Part shown: positions 53,810-62,109 of the stretch, one piece after another
Layout: every line of letters begins with the position of its first letter
Numbering within the stretch: the first letter of the stretch is position 1
Assembly (NCBI RefSeq): GCF_947179515.1
Contig: NC_067485.1
Span: 11,970,096-12,034,095 of the forward strand
Length of the DNA stretch: 64,000 nucleotides
Direction: 5' to 3'
From: Apodemus sylvaticus
Lineage: Eukaryota > Chordata > Mammalia > Rodentia > Muridae
Program-made: the position numbers and the translations under genes
Notes under the pieces: model-generated
Told to the model about the DNA's origin: nothing
What the model saw: only the letters and a program-made list of their open reading frames with translations
Databases searched by the model: none

Positions 53810-53815
53810 GATAAA
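53810..53815 (+). terminator. Fam193b: Variant poly(A) signal GATAAA
   Basis: GATAAA, a known variant hexamer, lies downstream of a T-rich stretch and is followed by a CA-containing cleavage context and T/GT-rich sequence (GTTAGTGTGATGGTGATT). It is the best candidate for the 3' end of Fam193b. No canonical AATAAA was seen nearby. Confidence 0.5.
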
Positions 53816-54224
53816 GCAACATTTGGACACAGTTAGTGTGATGGTGATTTGCTGGTCTGGATGGGGAGTGGGAGAGATCTGTGTACTCAGAAACAGAGGT
53901 CTGCCTTAGTCACCATCTAGAGCAGTACTCTGCCAAGGCAGACTGTCAGTTCTTACTTAACTCTTAAGAGTCCCCAAGCAATCTTGAGTGGAGCTGACAG
54001 CCCAACATAACAGAGATGGGGAACAGCAAAGTGACTGCTAAGCTGTCTGGCTGGGCCCAAAGGCTGTTGTCACTGTCTAGGCTCAGCCTCCTATTGGGAG
54101 AACTCAGGCACATCAGCCTCTAACACTGTATGGGCTGGGTAGCTCAACAGTGGCTGCCACTAGGCTGGTTCAGTCTAGTGCTGAAGTGCTGGACAATTTC
54201 TGGAGAACCACTGATCTTTAATTT

Positions 54225-54432
54225 TTATTTTTATATGTGTGTATGGGTGGTTTTTTTCTGCATGTGTATGCATGCACTACATGTATGTACTGCCTGTGGA
54301 GGCCAGAGAAGAGCATTGAATCCCCTGGCACTGCAGTTACACATGGTTATGAGCTACCATGTGTTTGCTGGGACTTGAACCTGGGTCCTCTGGAAGAGCA
54401 CAGTGCTCTTAACTGCTGAGCTATCTCTAGAG
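54225..54432 (-). mobile_element. B3/B2-type SINE
   Basis: GGAGGCCAGAGAAGAGCATT and GACTTGAACCTGGGTCCTCT. Confidence 0.8.
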
Positions 54433-56457
54433 CTCAAGAGAGCCCCTTAATCTTTAATCTACATTGGAAGACTGAGGAAGCTAAGTTCTGATGTCAGCAG
54501 CAGTAGCAGCAACCGAATAAATGCATCCATCACGAGATATGAGTGAGGACAGACAGGCAAAAAGCAACAACTTTCCCTGGGCTCTCCTTATGTCCAGGCT
54601 GCACCGGAGAGAGTGCAGCCCATTCCAGGGTAGTGTCTTGGCCCCTCAGTTAATGCACAGGAAGTGAATGCCCTTCCCATCCCAGGGTATTGTCCTCGCC
54701 CTCAGTTAATCTGCAGGAACTGAATGCCCTTACAGGTTCACCCTGCCTGCGCAGTGTCTAAGTACCTTGGGAAACAAGCTTAGCCCTTAGACTTAGTTTT
54801 CCCCTTTGCAAGATTACCACGTGGTGGATACAGGTTAGATATGCCCTTTTACATATGTATGAGACCAGAGGCCTGAGGCCTTTACAACCACCACCTGCAG
54901 CTCTAGCCAGTTGGGAGCCACCCATACCTTACCAACACATCTGGAGCAGTTAAAGGCAAACACCTTATATGAATTCAATCTGCCTGTCCTGTGGGAATGG
55001 GCCGTGTACCCACTCATAGACCTGAAAACAGAACCCATGATAAACGTCTGTGAAGTCGAGGGATCCCTGCATCTTCCCAAATCCTAGTGTAATGTCCATT
55101 TACTCACAATGCCTCATGCACTAAGTCCAAGCTAAAGTCTCTTTAAGATCTATTTTAGGTGTGAGTGTTTTGCTCACCCTATAAGCCTGGTGTCCAAGGC
55201 CAGAAGAGAGCATTGGATTCCACAGAACTGGAGTTGTGTTTGTGAGGTACAATGTAGTGCTGAGAATTCAAATCTGGGTCCTCTGCACAGACAAATGCTC
55301 CTAACCCAAGTCACCTCTCCAGCACTGCTAAATGCCACTCTTACCCAAGCTTCTGTTAGCAGCAGCCTCTAGAGAGGCGCTCTGCAGTTGAAGGGCCTAT
55401 GGAAGCGGGGCAGGCCAGAATCCCTGCTCTTCCCCTCCTCTCCCCAGCCACTCCACAGGAGCAGGAGCCAGAGCACAGGAGCACAGTTCCTGCTTCTCCA
55501 CCTGGTCAGTCTCAGGACAGGGAAGCAGAGGAAGCCTTTTCTCTGTGTTGGTTAGCTTTGTTTTTCACACTTTAAACAGCTATCTAACATTCCTGCTGTG
55601 GCAAAAGTAAAAGTCTGGCCAAGTACCTACCAAGACTTCCCTAGCTTTGGCCTTCAGCACACAGTCACCAACAAGGCCTGCTGCCCTCAGGGCTCCGTAC
55701 TTTCCTTCACATTCCCCACCCTGCCACAATTACTCTTCCATTATGAATTCCAGGTGTTTGTTTCTTTACCGGAAGATGAGTTCTTACTATGCAGCTCAAG
55801 CTGGCTTCAAACTCAGATCTGCCCACTGAGTGCCGGGATTAAAGGTTCGTGCAACCACCTGGCTTTTCTTTTCTTTTAATTATTCCTCACATCCTACAAG
55901 AGAGGTCACTTGCTATGAATATCATGAAAATTGATTTGCACTGCCTTTGTGATGATTTCATGCTTGGTATTGTTTACACAATCTCAGTACTCATGAGGCT
56001 GAAGTAGGATGATCACCACAAATTTGAAGCCAGTCTTGGCTACATGGCAAGACCATCTCTTAAGGAAAAAAAAAGATCCTGTATTTCTCCCAATCTCAAA
56101 ACAAGTGAGTTCTCTCTGGCACTGCATGGTGATCAATGCTCCTATTACAGGTAAAGACTCGGGAAGGGGCAGCCAGCACTAGCTCTGTCTCTCCTCCTTA
56201 AAGTTGGACTCCTGACAACCCGGGCCTGGTCTCCTTTTCCCCCTGCCTCACACCAGCCCTGAGATCTCTGCATATGCCCTAAGGAATTTGTGTATTTGCT
56301 CTACGCTTTTCCTTTTTCTGCTCTCCTGATGGTGACTCCTCCACTTACTCGCAAACCCAGATCCCAGCATCTCCTCTGTGCTATCTCTAGCTTCCCAGGC
56401 GGTCACTCTGAGATGTATATCATTTACAATAAAACATACAAGGTTAAAAAACACCTT

Positions 56458-56604
56458 GAGCCAGGCAGTGGTGGCGCACGCCTTTAATCCCAGCACCAGG
56501 GAGGCAGAGGCAGGCGGATTTCTGAATTCGAGGCCAGCCTGGTCTACAGAGTGAGTTCCAGGACAGCTATACAGAGAAACCCTGTCTCGGGGGGGGGGGG
56601 GGGG
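56458..56604 (+). mobile_element. B1 SINE with poly-G run
   Basis: AGCCAGGCAGTGGTGGCGCA to CCTGTCTCGG, ending in about 16 G (56589-56604). Confidence 0.94.
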
Positions 56605-56819
56605 ACATAAAACAAAACAACAACAACAAAAAAAAACACCTTGACCATTAGTTTACTTCCAACCCCATCGAAAGAGTGGTGTTACATCACACTAAAGAGG
56701 AATCATATTCTGCGAGCACCGCCCTCGAGGAACACTGCTTGCGGGGCTGGGACTCCTGGCCGCCAGAGGGCACAGCGCTCCCGTGCTGAGGGTAGTCAAC
56801 AGCTCCTTTAACTCACGAC

Positions 56820-57044
56820 TTGAATCTTCTGCGCATGCCTCAAGTCCTCCCGCTATCCACAAGGCTTCGCCAGACTCAAATAGCTCCGCCACCCGCCCAC
56901 AAACGCGCTGGAAGAAGATTGTCCCAGTTCGCGATCCGGCGCTCACGCCGTTGCTAGGCGACCACAGCAGTTTTTCCTATCTGATTGGAGCTCAGATGAG
57001 GTGTGGCTTTTTTGTCCCAGCATTGCGCATGTGTGCGGCCTGCA
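56820..57044 (+). promoter_or_regulatory. Ddx41: Ddx41 promoter (X-box, CCAAT, NRF1-like sites)
   Basis: CpG-rich and TATA-less. Visible motifs are TGCGCATGC (NRF1-like) at 56830-56838, an RFX X-box-like GTTGCTAGGCGAC at 56950-56962, an inverted CCAAT box (ATTGG) at 56984-56988, and a second NRF1-like TGCGCATGTGTGCG at 57024-57037, right before the ATG. The 5' UTR must be short. Motif function is inferred from consensus only. Confidence 0.6.
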
Positions 57045-57071
57045 ATGGAGGAGTCGGAACCCGAGCGGAAG
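57045..57071 (+). CDS. Ddx41: Ddx41 coding exon 1
   Basis: Nine codons, MEESEPERK. The donor is AAG|GTGGGA, phase 0. The exon sits within the CpG island. Confidence 0.96.
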
Positions 57072-60000
57072 GTGGGACTGAGGTTTGGTCCACGCGAGGG
57101 GTTGCGGGTAGGGGGGGAGGGGCCGCGGCTGACTCGGGTCTCCGCAGCGGGCACGCGCGGACGAGGTGACTGCGGGTGGGAGCCGCTCCGAGGACGAAGA
57201 TGAGGACGACGAGGACTACGTGCCCTATGTGCCATTGCGGCAGCGCCGGCAGCTACTGGTGAGGGGCCGCTTCGCGGGTGCAACGGCGACATGTCCCCGG
57301 CCGTCAGCGGGAGGGGGCTCTGGGGAGCGGTAGTAGTACCTTGGGACGTGGTTCTGAGGAAGACCAGGGACTAGGGAACCTGAGTTCCGGACAAACGTGC
57401 GCCTGCTTCAGTGCACACGACCCCCTTCCCGGAAAAAAACCCACATCTTAGGTTCCGACCCTCCCGGGTGCTGTGTCCCCTCACCTACTGGGTCTTGGGC
57501 GTGACTCTGAGGGACACTGGTGGAACTTCAGCTCCAGAAGCTGCTGCAGCGAAGACGCAAGGGAGCTACAGAGGAAGAGCAGCAGGACAGTGGCAGTGAA
57601 CCCCGAGGGGATGAGGACGACATCCCGCTGGGCCCTCAGTCCAATGTCAGCCTCCTGGATCAGCACCAGCACCTCAAAGAGAAGGCTGAAGGTGGGCGGA
57701 GCAGGAAGGAGGGAGGATGAGCCTAGGCTGCAGTGCTCCTGGTTCGCTGACATCTTTGGCTTCTTTTTCTCAGCACGAAAGGAGTCCGCCAAGGAAAAGC
57801 AACTGAAGGAAGAAGAAAAGATTCTGGAGAGTGTGGCCGAAGGCCGAGGTACCATTATAGTTGGTGCAAAGAGGAGGTGGGCTGAGCCAGGTGTCAAACA
57901 GGTTGTGTGCCTCTGGCGAGCAGGAGCCTCATTGAGCTATGTCTGTCTCCTCAGCCTTGATGTCAGTGAAGGAAATGGCCAAAGGCATCACATATGACGA
58001 TCCAATCAAAACTAGGTATGTCTTTCCAGTCAGCATGTGTGGTTGAGACTGGCAGTGGTACTGACGATGCCCATCTGTAGGGACTGGGGAGGGAGCTACT
58101 CCACTGTCCTGTACTATACTGTACTGTGTTGACCTCTCCTGCCTGCTGCCTACCCACAGTTGGACACCCCCACGTTATGTCCTGAGCATGTCTGAAGAGC
58201 GACACGAGCGCGTCCGGAAGAAGTACCACATCCTGGTGGAGGGAGATGGTATCCCGCCACCCATCAAGAGCTTCAAGGAAATGAAGTTTCCTGCAGGTAT
58301 CTGCGAAGGAGACCCCATACTTTATCATCTTGCCTCTGTGAGAGCGTGTCCCAGTACCCGCTGCGCTCAGCACTGGGGATGGAGAGTTGGATATAGAACA
58401 TCCCTCTGTGGTTGTTGGTGGCACTTGGTTTTGGGGGAGAAGCTCTTTTGAGACAGGATCTCTTTCTGCACCCTGGGCTGACCTCAAATTCAAAACACGC
58501 CTCCTGCACCATCCCTGCTGAATATTCACGCTAGCACTGAAGGCATGACTGCCATGCCCTATGGGCAGGTGAGGAGATGTGCAGGCCTGAAACCAGATGG
58601 CATTATGGAGTCCTGATTGTTCCCGAGCATGACATGACCAGGCTTTTTCCTCAGACCCAGCAATCCAGTCACCTGTGCGCCTAGGTTCAGAGCTTATAGG
58701 CATGTCCCACTGCTCCTCGTGAGAGGAAGGGTTTCCTCAGACATATTTTCAGGTGCCTCAGCTGTCTTCTGCTTCCACAGAGCTTTAATGAAAACTTAGA
58801 CCGAGTCAGCCAGTGGGCCTCGGACCCACTGTTTCATGACCCCCAGCCTCTGTTTCATGACTTACAACTTAACAGGGAAGAGCTAATTTTACTGGATTCC
58901 AGATGCCAATAAAACACCTATGCTTTTCTACAGCTATCCTTCGAGGCCTGAAGAAAAAAGGCATCCTCCAGCCAACACCCATTCAGATCCAGGGGATCCC
59001 TACCATGTAAGTATGGGCTGTGGGTGTGGCTGCAGCAGGGAAGCCACGCCCATTTATCCCCCTGTCTCCTGCTGGGGGGGGGGGGCCAGTCCTGAAGCTG
59101 TCATCTCCCGACAGTCTGTCTGGTCGGGACATGATCGGCATTGCCTTCACTGGGTCAGGCAAGACCCTGGTATTTACACTGCCCGTCATCATGTTCTGCC
59201 TGGAACAAGAGAAGCGGTTGCCTTTCTCCAAGCGGGAAGGACCCTATGGGCTTATCATCTGCCCCTCGGTAAGACAGGCTAACCCTGTGGTCGGGAGAAG
59301 GGCTGGGCTGGCCTCTGGTACCAGCCTTGTCTCTGCCTTCAGCGAGAGCTGGCTCGACAGACCCATGGCATCCTGGAGTATTACTGCCGTCTGCTTCAGG
59401 AAGACAGCTCACCCCTCCTGCGTTGTGCTCTCTGCATCGGGGGCATGTCGGTGAAAGAGCAGATGGAGACCATCCGACAGTATGGACTGCTGGTCCCACA
59501 GGCATCCCCAGGGTTCCCAGAGAGGCAAAAGAAGCCTTTACCTTAGCTAGTACATGGGCCTCACAGAGCTCTCCTGGGAGCCCAGCCCTGGAGGGAAACA
59601 GTTTGGGGTAGAATAGAAAGATGCAGCTGGATGTTGTAGGAGTATAGCAGGTGGGATGTCCCAGTCTCTGGGATGTCGTGGGAGTACAGCAGGTGGGATG
59701 TCCCAGTCTCTGGGATGTCTTGGGAGTACAGCAGGTGGGATGTCCCAGTCTCTGGGATATTGGAAGTCAGAGAAGGCTTTGCAGGGAAGGTGCCATTGAA
59801 ATCTGGGGTATTCAGAAAAATCAGAACTATTCACTGTGAAGACTAAGAAGGCTAAGGTACTTAAGTAGACCAGACCCCAGTAGCACCTCTGTCGGTCCCT
59901 TCCAGGTAATGCAAGCCCAGCAGACATCTCTAGCACTCTGGACCAGGCCCCATGAATATGGTCACATAAGAACCCACCCTCTGTCTGAGTATTCCCAGGC

Positions 60001-62109
60001 TCAGGGAAGATGCAGGCATATAAGAGATAGTCAGGTCATCAGAAACATGAACCCAGCAAGGCCAGCAAAGGGATGCAGGAACTAGGAGCGAAACCTCTAG
60101 AGGTTCAGGACAACCCTCGTGGGGAAGGCATGTCAAAATAAGTGCAGGCCAGAAAGGTCCAGCCTCTACTAAATAAGCTGCCTATGCTATATGGAAGATA
60201 GCCTAAAGGAAGTGCTGAGAGGCAGGGGAGGGCACAGCAAAGGCAGAAGGCACCACCCAGCCTCTTGGTGGGTCGTAGGGATGGATACCCAGGTACACAA
60301 AACTCAGGGTGTCTGTGTTCTCAGTGGTGTGCACATGATGGTAGCCACACCGGGACGCCTCATGGACTTGCTGCAGAAGAAAATGGTCAGCCTAGACATC
60401 TGCCGCTACCTGGCCCTGGATGAAGCTGACCGCATGATCGACATGGGCTTTGAGGGCGACATCCGCACCATCTTCTCCTACTTCAAGGTGCGTGACTCTT
60501 GCACGTAGATACACACACACTTATGTACTGCATGCTGAACTGCCGGGCCCCTGTGCTGCATGCTTCCTGATCAGGGCCTGTGGCTCAGCTGTTCAGTAGC
60601 TGTTCTCCGTACAGTCGTACACGCCCTTAGCCCAGGGTTCTCAACCTCCCTAATGCTGATCCCACAACAGCTCCTCGTGGTGTGCTGATCCCAAGCACAG
60701 TTACTTCATCACCACTTCATAACTGTGATGTTGTTGTTGTTATGCATTGTATTATAAACATCTGATATGAAGGCGCTCTGATGTGGGACTCCCAAAGGGG
60801 TTGAGACCCTCAGGTTGAGAACCACTGTCTTAGTCCTGGCTTTTCTCAGGGCCAGCGGCAGACTCTGCTCTTTAGTGCCACCATGCCGAAGAAGATTCAA
60901 AACTTTGCCAAGAGTGCCCTGGTAAAGCCTGTCACCATCAATGTGGGTCGTGCTGGAGCAGCCAGCCTTGATGTCATCCAGGTATGCACACACTCCTGGT
61001 GGGCAGAGTCCTGGGTGGATGCTAAAGTTGGCCTTGCTCGTGAAGCTAACCAAAGAGTCCACCTGTGGCTTCAGCCAAGGCTGTCTAGCCCTCACAGCAA
61101 GAGGCTTCTAGTGCAGACTGGGAGCCGGGCTGCAGTGTCGGGGCCATGACTGTGAGCTGAGCCTTGGCATCCCCTGACCTGGCCTCTCTGGTGGCAGGAG
61201 GTGGAATATGTGAAAGAGGAAGCCAAGATGGTATACCTGCTTGAGTGCTTGCAGAAGACGCCCCCACCTGTGAGTATAGGTGGACCAGGCTGGTCCCAGA
61301 GGTCCCGTGATGAGTGGGATGGGATGGGAGGGATGTGTGCCAGGCGGTAGTCCGTGTGATGCCTTCTGACTAGAGTGGCCTTTTCGGGGCAGGTGCTCAT
61401 CTTTGCAGAGAAGAAAGCAGACGTGGATGCCATTCACGAATACCTCCTACTCAAGGGGGTGGAGGCCGTGGCCATTCATGGGGGCAAAGGTCAGGATGGC
61501 CAACACATTGGCATAGCTTCCTCCCTTCCCATTCCCCTTCCCCGTTGGGCTATCCTGCACTACTCCCAACACTCCTACTATAGTTCTGACACCTACCTGA
61601 CCCACCCAGACCAGGAAGAGCGGACCAAGGCCATAGAGGCATTCCGGGAAGGCAAGAAGGATGTCTTAGTGGCCACGGATGTGGCCTCTAAAGGCCTGGA
61701 CTTCCCTGCCATCCAGCACGTCATCAACTATGACATGCCTGAAGAGATCGAGAACTATGGTACAGAGGGCGGGGATTGGTGGGCTGGGAAAGAGGAGGGC
61801 CGGCTCCGGGCAGCGGACCAGAGGCTGTTCCTTTCCCTGCAGTGCACCGGATCGGCCGCACTGGGCGTTCAGGAAACACGGGCATTGCCACCACCTTCAT
61901 CAACAAGGCCTGCGGTGAGGCGCTTACCTTAGCTACCTGGCTCTGCTTCGGGTTCTAAAGCCAAGATAGACCCTGATGGCGCTCATTGTCTCCCTCAGAC
62001 GAGTCCGTGCTCATGGACCTCAAAGCCTTGTTGCTGGAGGCCAAGCAGAAGGTTCCGCCTGTTCTGCAAGTCCTGCACTGTGGGGACGAGTCCATGCTGG
62101 ACATTGGAG
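57045..62109 (+). CDS. Ddx41: Ddx41, coding exons 1-16 (3' partial)
   Basis: DEAD-box RNA helicase DDX41, an ATP-dependent nuclear/cytoplasmic helicase linked to spliceosomes, R-loops and nucleic-acid sensing. Sixteen exons join in frame to 577 codons plus 1 nt. The known 622-residue length implies about 44 more codons in an exon past the window edge. Visible motifs: acidic N-terminus; Q-motif PTPIQ 204-208; motif I AFTGSGKT 225-232 (K231); Ia region RELA 267-270; TPGR 320-323; DEAD 344-347; SAT 375-377; motif IV VLIFAEKK from 435; motif V VATDVASKGLD 487-497; motif VI HRIGRTGR 518-525. The ATG has G at -3 and +4 (strong context). Met127 (first ATG of exon 5) corresponds to the reported internal start in human. 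The zinc knuckle exon is missing from the window. The gene lies about 3.2 kb downstream of the Fam193b 3' end on the same strand. Confidence 0.98.
57148..57258 (+). CDS. Ddx41: Ddx41 coding exon 2 (acidic)
   Basis: Residues 10-46: a basic RARADEV start (nuclear-signal-like with the end of exon 1), then an acidic EDEDEDDEDYVPYVPLRQ. The acceptor is CCGCAG|CGG and the donor CTG|GTGAGG, phase 0. Confidence 0.97.
57532..57691 (+). CDS. Ddx41: Ddx41 coding exon 3
   Basis: Residues 47-99 plus one base: LQKLLQRRRKG, an acidic segment, then IPLGPQSNVSLLDQHQHLKE. The acceptor is CTTCAG|CTC and the donor GAAG|GTGGGC, phase 1. Confidence 0.97.
57774..57848 (+). CDS. Ddx41: Ddx41 coding exon 4
   Basis: Residues 100-124 plus one base: Lys/Glu-rich helix (ARKESAKEKQLKEEEKILES). 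The acceptor is TCTCAG|CACG and the donor CGAG|GTACCA, phase 1. Confidence 0.96.
57955..58015 (+). CDS. Ddx41: Ddx41 coding exon 5
   Basis: Residues 125-144 plus two bases, with Met127 (LMSVKEMAKGITYDDPIKT). The acceptor is CCTCAG|CCT and the donor CTAG|GTATGT, phase 2. Confidence 0.96.
58160..58296 (+). CDS. Ddx41: Ddx41 coding exon 6
   Basis: Residues 145-190 plus one base: WTPPRYVLSMSEERHERVRK through IKSFKEMKFP, the segment leading into the Q-motif. The acceptor is CCACAG|TTGG and the donor TGCAG|GTATCT, phase 1. Confidence 0.97.
58430..58600 (-). mobile_element. Diverged B1-like SINE, Ddx41 intron 6
   Basis: Contains TTTTGAGACAGGATCTCTTT and a degraded gene-body remnant in minus orientation. 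Strongly diverged. Confidence 0.4.
58934..59006 (+). CDS. Ddx41: Ddx41 coding exon 7 (Q-motif)
   Basis: Residues 191-214 plus two bases: AILRGLKKKGILQPTPIQIQ with the adenine-sensing Q-motif. The acceptor is CTACAG|CTAT and the donor CCAT|GTAAGT, phase 2. Confidence 0.97.
59115..59268 (+). CDS. Ddx41: Ddx41 coding exon 8 (Walker A)
   Basis: Residues 215-266, including GIAFTGSGKTLVFTLP (motif I, K231). The acceptor is CGACAG|TCTG and the donor TCG|GTAAGA, phase 0. Confidence 0.98.
59343..59479 (+). CDS. Ddx41: Ddx41 coding exon 9
   Basis: Residues 267-311 plus two bases: RELARQTHGILEYYCR (motif Ia region) and CIGGMSVKEQMETIR. The acceptor is CTTCAG|CGA. The donor CGACA|GTATGG is weak (A at -1, G at +5 lost). 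Phase 2. Confidence 0.97.
59632..59762 (+). repeat. 42-bp tandem repeat, 3 units, Ddx41 intron 9
   Basis: Units begin AGTA(T/C)AGCAGGTGGGATGT at 59641, 59683 and 59725 and continue CCCAGTCTCTGGGAT. Copies are nearly identical. Non-coding. Confidence 0.92.
60325..60487 (+). CDS. Ddx41: Ddx41 coding exon 10 (DEAD box)
   Basis: Residues 312-366: HMMVATPGRLMD (motif Ib) and YLALDEADRMIDMG (motif II, D344-D347). The acceptor is CTCAG|TGGT and the donor AAG|GTGCGT, phase 0. Confidence 0.98.
60636..60832 (+). mobile_element. URR1-like hAT DNA transposon copy, Ddx41 intron 10
   Basis: The ends form an inverted pair (GGTTCTCAACCTCCCTAATG at the left, GGTTGAGAACCACTG at the right). The internal CACTTCATAACTGTGATGTT and AAACATCTGATATG match the rodent URR1-type non-autonomous element. 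Confidence 0.75.
60850..60981 (+). CDS. Ddx41: Ddx41 coding exon 11 (SAT motif)
   Basis: Residues 367-410: QTLLFSATMPKKIQ (motif III) and the linker into the second RecA-like domain. The acceptor is CTCAG|GGC and the donor CAG|GTATGC, phase 0. The preceding intron holds a URR1-like repeat. Confidence 0.98.
61198..61269 (+). CDS. Ddx41: Ddx41 coding exon 12
   Basis: Residues 411-434, EVEYVKEEAKMVYLLECLQK followed by TPPP. The acceptor is GGCAG|GAG and the donor CCT|GTGAGT, phase 0. Confidence 0.97.
61393..61489 (+). CDS. Ddx41: Ddx41 coding exon 13 (motif IV)
   Basis: Residues 435-466 plus one base: VLIFAEKKADVDAIHEYL then AVAIHGGK. The acceptor is GGCAG|GTG. The donor AAAG|GTCAGG has C at +3 and is weak. 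Phase 1. Confidence 0.97.
61610..61759 (+). CDS. Ddx41: Ddx41 coding exon 14 (motif V)
   Basis: Residues 467-516 plus one base: DQEERTKAIEAFREGKKD then VLVATDVASKGLDFPAIQH. The acceptor is CCCAG|ACC and the donor ATG|GTACAG, phase 1. Confidence 0.98.
61843..61914 (+). CDS. Ddx41: Ddx41 coding exon 15 (motif VI, R525)
   Basis: Residues 517-540 plus one base: VHRIGRTGRSGNTGIATTF. The arginine finger region is intact. The codon equivalent to the human R525 hotspot is CGT at 61866-61868. The acceptor is CTGCAG|TGC and the donor TGCG|GTGAGG, phase 1. Confidence 0.98.
61999..62109 (+). CDS. Ddx41: Ddx41 coding exon 16 (penultimate)
   Basis: Residues 541-577 plus one base: DESVLMDLKALLLEAKQKVP then a segment ending ESMLDIG. 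The acceptor is CCTCAG|ACG. The donor is GGAG|GTGAGT, the first of a long tandem series of the same site. The last 19 nt of the exon are homologous to the repeat unit that follows. Confidence 0.97.

Larger units (their letters stand above)
51423..53835 (+). other. Fam193b: Fam193b 3' UTR, or 3' UTR intron plus final non-coding exon
   Basis: After the stop come about 2.4 kb ending near a variant poly(A) signal GATAAA at 53810-53815. A good acceptor-like pyrimidine tract plus CAG ends at 53497, so a spliced 3' UTR (51423 joined to 53498) is possible. The stretch contains B3/B2-like (52120-52240, -) and B1 (53150-53312, -) SINEs. Whether it is spliced cannot be decided from sequence alone. Confidence 0.6.
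53836..56700. other. Intergenic region Fam193b-Ddx41
   Basis: About 2.9 kb without a recognisable exon. It holds SINE-like copies: B3/B2 (-) 54225-54432, B3-like (-) 55150-55325, B1 (-) 55770-55868, B1/B4-like (+) 55960-56075 and B1 (+) 56458-56604 with a poly-G tail. The remainder is unique sequence. Confidence 0.75.
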
